DNA from: Podochytrium sp. JEL0797
Lineage: Eukaryota; Chytridiomycota; Chytridiomycetes; Chytridiales; Chytriomycetaceae
Direction of reading: 5' to 3'
Assembly: GCA_027596195.1 (NCBI GenBank)
Contig: JADGJG010000668.1
Coordinates: 1-14,458, forward strand
Length of the DNA stretch: 14,458 nt
In this document: one piece after another, positions 8,324 through 14,458 of the stretch
How the letters are laid out: the number at the start of each line of letters is the position of its first letter
Numbering within the stretch: the first letter of the stretch is position 1
Notes under the pieces: generated by a model
What the model saw: the letters and a program-made list of their open reading frames with translations, nothing else
The model's database searches: none
Told to the model about the DNA's origin: nothing
Position numbers and translations under genes: made by a program

Positions 8324-9433
8324 ATGGATTCAAAGCATTCTCGTCTGATAACGACCATCATCCATCCTCCCCGCTCCCATGCCAAGCAACGAAGAATGGC
8401 AGTCCTAGTCCTTGTCTTTGTCTGCCTCTTTGCCGGCTCCTATACTCTCGCACGATCTATAGAATCCGCAACAATTACTCAGCCGCACAAGATTGTTTCG
8501 ATGGACTTGCGGTCCACCCTCGATGCCAAGACCATGAAATCCCAAATCGCAGACTACACCTCCACAACCCATGAACGGTACGACACGGGCCGATTCCTCA
8601 ACGTTCCAAGATCCCACTTTGACCTTGTCCAACCACTCCCGAAGGGATTCAACGCAACGAGTGCCCTCGAAATCGCCGTGCACGACCAAAAATACTTTAT
8701 CGAGTGCGAGTTGGACGGCAAGCGCGACTTGCGGTTCGGGCCCAAAGAGTTTTGTCAACCGACTACACGCAGTTTGGAGGCTGTGCATGAGAGTTTGCCG
8801 GCGCTGCTCAAGTCCTGGGCTGCGTTTAGCGAACGGAATCAGATTGTGTGGTGGATTTCGCACGGAGAGATGATTGGGTGGTTCTGGAATGCGAGGTTGT
8901 TGCCGTGGGATTTCGATTTAGGTGTGTGCACTCTCCCCCTCCCCGGCTTGGCTCAATTTTTCTCTTAACTTTTATTTCTAAACAATTGTTGCACAGATAT
9001 CCAAATGTCAGTGTTTCAATTAACACAGCTCCTTCAGTTCAACCAAACCATGATCGACGACCGTTTCCTCATAGACGTCGGCCCGAATGTGCTCGTTCGA
9101 ACCCCACAATTCGACAACACCATCGACGCACGCGTGGTGGACACCAAAACGGGATATTTCATGGACATTACGGGTCTCGCCCAAATCTCTTCTTCGTCGG
9201 TCGACGAAGTCCGATGCAAGTCCCCGCATGCGTATGGATATGCGGATATCATGCCACTGCGGGAAACAGTGCTGGAGGGTGTCAAGGTGTGGCGGCCGCG
9301 GGAAGTTTCCAAAATTTTAAAGCAGGAGTACGGGTTGAAGGCGCTCTATTCGCCAATTTTCTATGCGAAAGGGCAAGGGCTATACAAGTGGAGCAGGGCC
9401 AGCCAGCTGTGGTTGAAGATGTGGTCAAAATAA
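8324..9433 (+). CDS. LicD/fukutin-family phosphotransferase, type II membrane protein (two-exon paralog)
   Basis: Exons 8324..8921 and 8997..9433 encode 344 residues. The intron (8922-8996, 75 bp) has a GTGTGT donor, TTCTAAAC branch-like site and CAG acceptor; it splits the last Asp codon of WDFDLDIQ (residues 195-202). A basic N-terminus and one helix at about 25-43 (MAVLVLVFVCLFAGSYTLA) indicate a type II Golgi/ER protein. WWISHGEMIGWFWNARLLPW and the DxDxD motif match the upstream paralog closely, as do TGYFMDITGL, the CK-P-H segment and VLEGVKVWRPR near the C-terminus. The Pro/Gln stem of the paralog is absent, leaving a stem of about 50 residues. The family transfers phosphorylated polyol or choline groups to glycans; the donor and acceptor cannot be read from sequence. 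Its 3' end converges with the lectin pseudogene 82 bp away. Confidence 0.82.
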
Positions 9434-9441
9434 ATACGATT

Positions 9442-9457
9442 AAATATTTAAATATTT
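9442..9457. terminator. AT palindrome between convergent 3' ends
   Basis: A perfect 16 bp palindrome (aaatatttaaatattt) lies 9 bp after the stop of the second LicD gene, in an AT-rich 82 bp gap facing the 3' end of the - strand lectin sequence. AT-rich efficiency and positioning elements often specify 3' processing in fungi. That this element serves both genes is inferred. Confidence 0.35.
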
Positions 9458-9515
9458 GTGTTTGAAAGTTGTGTGTAAATTATCCTTTTTATTCATTTTA
9501 AGAAATTTATCACTT

Positions 9516-10512
9516 CTATGTAGAAAAAGTGGCGTACTGCGTGATACGAAATGCGTAACCAATGGAAAAGCCAGTTCGGTGTTGGTCGACGCGCGCCCAT
9601 TCAGACCAATCCGAGCAATACACAGTCTGCTCCTCACAAAACCACGAGACTTGGGAAGCGTCCTTGGCAAACACGAGGATGGTTCCAGAACAAGTGGTCG
9701 TGGCGGCGATATTGATGAATCCACCTGGCTTGATCGGCATGCAAGCCATTGGCGTCACATTGAACTCGTTGTTGCCCGTTTGGTTTGTGAAAATGACTTG
9801 CTTGGTGTCCTCATGGATCCCCGCAAGAAAATACGGTCCCTCGAAGCGGGACGTCACAGTCAAGGAGGTGTGAACGAACTTGACAGCAACCTCATTGACC
9901 AAGGCGCGGGTGGCTGCATGGGCAGTAAACCCGCCCCATTCATCGGAGCCGCCACCGCCTTGAACGCGATGTCACAAAATTGTCGTCAGTGCCGATCACG
10001 ATCGTCTCAAGCCGTCCGTCGGCGTGGGTTGCAACCTGAAGGGCGAAGCAAACCCCACCGACACCTGTACTGCCAAGATAGGGACAGCGCGTTGTTGTGG
10101 CCAATCCCGAACATTTCCATGCGCCCATCCGCGTTCATGGCCGCCTGAATGTCCGAGACATATCCGTCCCTTCCGGCCGGGGCCCATAGTGGCTCGTCCA
10201 GTCTTCGGATTGAAACTGTGCGCCAGACTGTTCCGTCATTGGCAAACGCATAAGTCTCGACGCGGCCAGCGGCGTTGTTGACTGCCACAACTTTGGAGAG
10301 CGTGCGGGCCGTTCCCACCGGCGTCCAGGCGGCCCAGGGGAGCACCCAGGCTTCACAGGAAGATCAACCTCCACTTGCTTTTTGGCGGCTTGTTCTTGCT
10401 CGAGTTCGGCGGCGACGTGGGCGGGCGTGGCAAGGAGGGTGGCGATTTGTGCAGCATCGCGATCTTGTTGTTGTTGGAGTGTTCTGAGGGCGGTGGCGTT
10501 GGGGGTCTCCAT
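9516..10512 (-). pseudogene. PLL-like repeat lectin (beta-propeller type), broken by three frameshifts
   Basis: Reading starts at ATG 10512 with a Gln/Ala/Glu-rich coiled-coil-like segment of about 50 residues. Three repeats of the form N-A-x-GR-x-E...N-x-x-(V/L) follow: NAAGRVETYAFANDGTVW, NADGRMEMFGIGHNNAL and HADGRLETIVIGTDDN. This is the pattern of the PLL/tectonin-like fucose-binding lectin propellers. A second domain of about 125 residues ends at TAG 9516-9518. The frame must shift near 10344-10350 (one base short), near 10077-10083 (one base extra) and near 9958-9975 (one base extra), and no GT-AG intron can explain these. The sequence is otherwise well preserved, so inactivation is recent or the assembly has indels here. 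It has no intron and lacks the C-to-G codon gradient of neighbouring genes; transfer from bacteria, where such lectins are common, is a possibility only. Confidence 0.65.
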
Positions 10513-10930
10513 CCTGAGTATCTTCTAATCAAAAAATGAGTTAAGTCCACCCAGACCACCCGTTTCACGACATTTTTTGGGCCGTTTTGGTGTGAAAATG
10601 TTACAGTGCGCGCAGGGCGGGCTGTTCGCGCTCGAAGCAACGCTGAAAACCGCTGAAAAAAACGAAACCTCATGCCCGCCCTTTATTTAAAGAAAGCACT
10701 TGGTTGAGATTTGAATTTGCGCATTCAGAACCCGCAGCTTTCCCATCTTTCCTTCTGTACCTTTTGTAGATTAAAGATGCCTTTGTGAAAAGGTTCGGAC
10801 TCTGCGCATGCAGCACTTCCACGTTTGTGTGGGGGAAAAATCAAGAAAATGGTTTCAAGAAAGTATTATTTTGAGAACAGAAGTCAGAAGAACGGGTATA
10901 AAATAGAGGCTCGGCTTGGTTTAGAGTTAG
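10513..10930. other. Intergenic region; contains a + strand TATA box facing an antisense gene
   Basis: The segment holds the upstream region of the lectin pseudogene and the 3' flank of the - strand gene ending at 10931. On the - strand an AAATAAAGG-like box lies at about 10681-10692, 170 bp before the lectin start. On the + strand a strong GGTATAAAATAG box lies at 10896-10906 and would direct transcription antisense into the downstream gene. No convincing ORF is present. Confidence 0.5.
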
Positions 10931-12032
10931 TTAAAATGTGTTTGTTTGGAGGAATGTTGCGTACAGCTCCTGGAGTTCAGGGTTGTTGGACAGAATTTCA
11001 TTCAAAATGAATTCATAACAGTTCGAGGTGATGTTTTCCGTGCTCTGTCTCGAGATGGTGCGTTTGAAACGGCGGAAAAGGGAGTTGTAAAAGTGGGTGA
11101 CGTTGGCGCAGGTTGGGGGTGGAAACAAGGTTGTTCCGCCGGGCAACACGTCAAAATTCCAGCCGCTCAAAATGTTGCAGAACTGGTCGGCGTAGCATTT
11201 CAGAAGTAGTACCTCACAAATGTTGTCGCTAGTGAACTGGATGTTGGCGATTTTGGTTGTGTCAACGTTTCCCTTCTTGAGGTCGTTCTTGAGTTCAGAA
11301 ATGTTGCGTCGGCTGATTCCTGCGATAGCACAAATTGTGTACTCAGTAGGAGATCGGATTGATCCAATACTGGGTGAAGGCATGAAGGCTGCAGGGGTCG
11401 GGATCTGCTTTTGGTGAAGGCGATCCAGCACGTCGGTCGGGATGGGGAAACGCGTCGCAGATTCCTTCCAAAAGGTGGCTGGGGTTGCCGCGGGAGCAAT
11501 CATGGGGAGAAGGTTGGTGCCTGATTCGGGTGAATCAAAGAACGGGGTGGCTGTATGCTGGGGTTCCGCTTCCACCAGGCCGAGCGGGACGTGGAATTTG
11601 GACGCGGCTTCCGTCCATTGAACGTGAGTCATTTTGGGAGGCGGTAAAGAAGAAGTAGGAGTAATAGATGCTGAAGATGGTGGAGAAATAGCCCCCATGG
11701 CGGTTGCAGTTTGGAGAAAGGATGACTGAAGAGTCGACGTGTGGATGCTGGACAATTTTGAGACCGCGATTTGGGCTTTGAGCGACGTGTTTTCCATCTT
11801 GAGGATCTCAATTTGCTTGTATCTGTTTGATTGATGTGTTATTTTTAGTTTCAGGTTGTTGAAAATAACATCAAACAAACAAAATTGATCCTCACAATTC
11901 GTTGATCAAAACGCCCCGTTGTTCCAACAAGTCCAGCTGTTTCCACATAGTGCTTAGATCAGACGCCCCGATCGGCGCTGATTGAATGTTGAAGATCTCG
12001 CCCATGTCGAAAGATTCTGCATGCGAATTCAT
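10931..12032 (-). CDS. Intact two-exon gene of unknown family: coiled coil, duplicated W motif, helical C-domain
   Basis: Exons 12032..11896 and 11822..10931 (- strand) encode 342 residues. The intron (11895-11823, 73 bp) has GTGAGG and CAG ends and restores a Leu codon. The start ATG at 12032 is the first in frame. Residues about 29-68 (MWKQLDLLEQRG, then YKQIEILKMENTSLKAQIA) form a leucine-rich coiled coil running across the splice junction. A Ser/Thr/Pro-rich linker carries two copies of a motif, WTEAASKFHVPLGLV at 115 and WKESATRFPIPTDVL at 164. Residues about 207-342 form a hydrophobic, probably helical domain with several Cys and the strings ICAIAGISRRNISELK and EFILNEILSNNPELQELY. No signal peptide or membrane helix is seen. 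Dimerisation through the coiled coil is likely; function is unknown. Codons stay C-ending throughout, unlike neighbours. Confidence 0.75.
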
Positions 12033-12458
12033 CGCGTTTTGGGGGTGATTGTTGTGGTTTTTTTTCTTTTCGCGTCGAAATAAAATTGTCAGTGTAAAAT
12101 CGGAGTTTCAACCGATGAAAACAAAATAGTGCCACCCCTCCTTCCCAATTAATGTGAATCTCGACAGGAGAATGGGATCTTCTACCGACCTCTTTTCATT
12201 ACTTTTACTTTATAGGTTATAATTAAACTCCTCATTTTTCCCATCCCCCCTCTTTTAGTATTTTTATAATCGTTTTCCCCGAGATTGTTAATGAAGGTCT
12301 TAAAGACACCCAGAAGCATACCACCCTCCCTTTAATTCTTCCTCATTTTTTCTCTCTTTCTCCTGTTACGCTCCTGCTCCCACAGTTTTCCTGTTGTTCA
12401 TAAATACGTGATAATTACCTCTGTATCAAAACCGAAAAAGGAACTGGCCCGCCTTATA
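12033..12458. other. Intergenic region, AT- and pyrimidine-rich
   Basis: This holds the upstream region of the - strand gene starting at 12032 and the 3' flank of the VPS35 remnant. It contains poly-T (12058-12067 region) and CT-rich tracts around 12240-12390. I see no ORF, RNA gene or strong TATA element here. Confidence 0.5.
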
Positions 12459-13837
12459 TCATAACATCTCCAGCTCGGTCCACCTCCCATCCGCCCCACC
12501 AAATCCTTGCACTGCATCCCCGCCAAACACATCTTCATTGGTCATATCGATACGCTGTTGTCTGCGCTCCTCCGCTTCCGCTTCCTCCAACACGCGCAGC
12601 CGTGACACAATGTTGGCAAAGTGCCGAGCCACATTGTCCGCGACAACCGCAGCGGTCGTCATGGCGACAGTCGTATTGTTGATGTTGAGTCCGATCGCTT
12701 GCATGAGTGAATTAAGGAATATCCAATCTTACCAAAAAAACAAGAGTCAAAACAAAGCAACCACCAAACAAAATAAATACTCACATATTCATTCCCATGC
12801 CCGCCACCGCAGTCTCATACCCGACGATCCCAACACCACCTGCACTGGCCCTCACACAGTGCATGAGCCCAAACAACGCAAACACCTGCACCTTTCATAC
12901 GTCGTCACGGCATCCACAAGCGCTTCATAACATGGCCCCGCGTTCCTCGCCTCCCGCACCATCCCCGCAATACACAGATATATGCGCAAATACACTTCCA
13001 CAGTGTCGGGAACGCAAGGCCGCACTTTCGTTCACACCAACTTCCCCACAGCCCCCCCCCCCCCCCCCCCCCCTGACACTCTTCAACCCCTTCGCCCTCC
13101 CCAACAACCTAAATCACCGTCCCAACTCTCCACTCAGGACTCGTCTCGGTCCTCACAACCCTCACACCCGCCAACAACCGGCCATCCAGGGCATCCCGTA
13201 CAATCGCATCACAAACTTCTCTAAACTGCTTCTATAGCCGACACACTGGCGATCCGGAACCGTGGCGCAATTTTCGCCAGCGGGTCCTCGACAAATTGCA
13301 TCGCTATCTGCTTGCGTGCAATGAGCTCGATGGGAACGAGAGGAATGCGAGCGGGTTCGTTTTGTATGCGTTGAGTGTGGTTTAGGGGTGGTGGTTTCGG
13401 GGCAACTCAACTGCTTATTCACAACCACTTCCCGCACCCTTTCAACCGCATACCCGAGCACCAAATCGACACAATCATATCGCAGCGGATAACACCCACG
13501 GTTTTTGCGGGCCAACGCGGTGAAGCGGTTCACGAGGGACAGGGCGGTTTGTTTGACCTTCACGTTTCGTTGCGCGAGAGTCGTACAGGTCGCTGAGGTG
13601 GTGGTGGCCGTGCATGTGTGAGTCGTAGAGGTAGGCAGCGAAGTTGCGGAGCTGGTCGAAGATGGGCATGTCTGTGGGTGGGGTTCGTGCCGGGTTCATG
13701 CCGGTTCGTATCATTTGGGAAGGAGGAAACACACACGGTCACAGCTCGTTTTCATCCTTTGGGTGCAGCGTGGATGTTTTGAGCTCAGCGAGCATGGCCG
13801 AGCTGTGTTTGAGGGCATCCATGAGGCGGTGGTTGTC
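12459..13837 (-). pseudogene. VPS35: Decayed, internally deleted copy of retromer subunit VPS35
   Basis: Fragments align in order with VPS35, the alpha-solenoid core of the retromer that recycles cargo from endosomes. Exon 13837..13743 encodes HRLMDALKHSSAMLAEL and the following KTSTLHPKDENEL. After a 71 bp intron, IFDQLRNFAAYLYD and LSDLYD follow (exon start 13671). The frame then shifts near 13580 and jumps to NVKVKQTALSLVNRF and CYPLRYDCVDLVLG, with roughly 270 residues missing between. Later parts are SVSAIEAV/REVCDAIVRDALD (frameshift near 13235), VYLRIYLCIAGM...CYEALVDAVTTYE (near 13015-12890), a further one-base shift, and the C-terminal WIFLNSLMQAI...ADNVARHFANIVSRLR to a stop at 12459. 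Intact VPS35 is about 800 residues; perhaps 300 remain. Introns are retained, so this is a duplicated rather than retroposed copy. A functional VPS35 elsewhere is expected. The upstream exon is uncertain (possibly RRRGLDMGD near 13950). Confidence 0.75.
13052..13073. repeat. 22-base poly-C tract inside the VPS35 remnant
   Basis: Twenty-two consecutive C residues on the + strand (poly-G in the sense of the remnant) separate two VPS35-like segments. Such a run is prone to replication slippage and to sequencing length error, so its exact length is unreliable. A second run of twelve C lies at 4672-4683 in intron 3 of the kelch gene, where it serves as a polypyrimidine tract. Confidence 0.9.
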
Positions 13838-14174
13838 CTGGGAGGGAGTGAGGATCGAAGTTCGATGGGTGGGGGCCAAAAAACAAAAATAAGGTGTTGA
13901 TTTACTTACTGATTATGAACCCGACATCCCCCATATCCAAGCCCCGTCTGCGGGCATCCAAAAAAACATTTCTTTTTTCACTAGATTTTTTCAAGAAAAG
14001 CACAGAAAGAAAAAGAGGAAAAACAAAAACACGGGGAACACCACAAACCCCACAAACATGCAACAAAGATACATCGCGGAGAAGAGAAAATGAAACAAGA
14101 AAGGCATCAGAAAACGAACTAGAAAATAGAGGGAAAAGGAAACTGCTACGACGGCACACATGAACTCTGGATTC
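13838..14174. other. AT-rich spacer between the VPS35 remnant and the right-edge GPI-tailed gene
   Basis: The + strand is strongly A-rich from about 13960 to 14150, meaning a T-rich 3' flank for the - strand gene ending at 14175. An open frame of 89 codons on the + strand here (Lys/Arg/Glu-rich) reflects this composition and starts without support. A possible eroded first exon of the VPS35 remnant lies near 13920-13960, with a GTAAGT donor-like site. Confidence 0.4.
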
Positions 14175-14458
14175 TCAACGAAACGCCAACCAAACTGCAC
14201 CCAACAAAGCAACCCAAACAGTCAACATCACGCCACCAATTGGCAGTTCATCAGACTGCGAAGAATGCGCGACAGAAGTCGTTGCAGCAAACGGTGCAGT
14301 CCCTGTTTGAGACGTTGTCGTGGACGGTGTTGTGGCAGTCGCTCCCGTCGCGGCAAATCCAGCACACACCGAGCTCAAAGGCTGCAACGAACACAACGAT
14401 CCAAGCACACCGCCCGTGGCGTTCCCCAACCCGTCACGAACCATTCCCGAGTCGAGAA
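14175..14458 (-). CDS. 3' end of a second GPI-tailed surface protein gene (partial, paralog of the left-edge gene)
   Basis: The - strand frame is open from the window edge at 14458 to TGA at 14177-14175, so the gene start lies outside. The protein shows VRDGLGNATGG, then LCSLQPLSSVC, then a Ser/Thr/Ala-rich linker of about 35 residues, and ends in LTVWVALLGAVWLAF plus Arg. This is the same plan as the gene at the left edge, with GPI anchoring inferred. The conserved segments are nearly identical at DNA level (ttcgtgacgggttggggaac is shared exactly) while the linker has diverged freely. The two genes point toward each other across the whole window. The ATG at 14444 is internal and should not be taken as the start. 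The domain that would give function is not in the window. Confidence 0.7.
   Translation of the reverse strand, partial: LDSGMVRDGLGNATGGVLGSLCSLQPLSSVCAGFAATGATATTPSTTTSQTGTAPFAATTSVAHSSQSDELPIGGVMLTVWVALLGAVWLAFR

Noticed and set aside
9080..9120. tRNA-like TTCGAAC string
   Set aside because: It lies within a conserved LicD exon and no cloverleaf arms can be formed around it.
13894..14163. 89-codon Lys/Arg-rich frame on the + strand
   Set aside because: Low-complexity A-rich composition in the 3' flank of an opposite-strand gene; lacks an ATG at its start and any motif.
1..14458. Window edges as terminal inverted repeats of a large transposon
   Set aside because: The shared sequence is coding and diverged in the linker as in gene paralogs; no transposase or integrase is present inside.

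Overview
This window is nuclear DNA from a eukaryote, most probably a fungus and plausibly a zoosporic (chytrid-type) one. Coding exons are broken by short GT-AG introns (about 57-208 bp) with CTAAC-like branch sites. The genes encode fungal-style secreted or membrane proteins, and TATA boxes lie at eukaryotic spacing. The lineage is inferred from gene architecture only. I found no tRNA, rRNA, CRISPR array or intact transposon.

Layout, left to right: (1) bases 1-257, the 3' end of a + strand gene ending in a GPI-anchor-like hydrophobic tail. (2) bases 258-2730, weakly coding DNA with a possible three-exon small membrane protein (532-1115), a block of degenerate tandem repeats (about 1780-2240) and a doubtful ORF ending at 2730. 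(3) bases 2731-6351, a five-exon gene for a 1018-residue kelch / proline-rich stalk / transmembrane / SH3 protein. (4) bases 6477-9433, two tandem LicD/fukutin-type type II membrane phosphotransferases; one is intronless and the other has an intron inside the DxDxD catalytic motif. (5) bases 9516-10512 (- strand), a PLL-like repeat lectin broken by three frameshifts. (6) bases 10931-12032 (- strand), an intact two-exon gene of unknown family with an N-terminal coiled coil and a duplicated tryptophan motif. (7) bases 12459-13837 (- strand), a decayed, internally deleted copy of the retromer gene VPS35. (8) bases 14175-14458 (- strand), the 3' end of a second GPI-tailed gene, paralogous to the one at the left edge and in inverted orientation.

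Taken together this looks like a fast-evolving accessory region. It holds surface and secretory-pathway genes (kelch receptor-like protein, LicD enzymes acting on glycans, GPI-tailed proteins), two dead genes, and an unknown gene whose base use differs from its neighbours. The most general unusual signal is compositional. In most exons the coding strand goes from C-ending codons at the 5' side to G-ending codons at the 3' side, and the gradient restarts after each intron.
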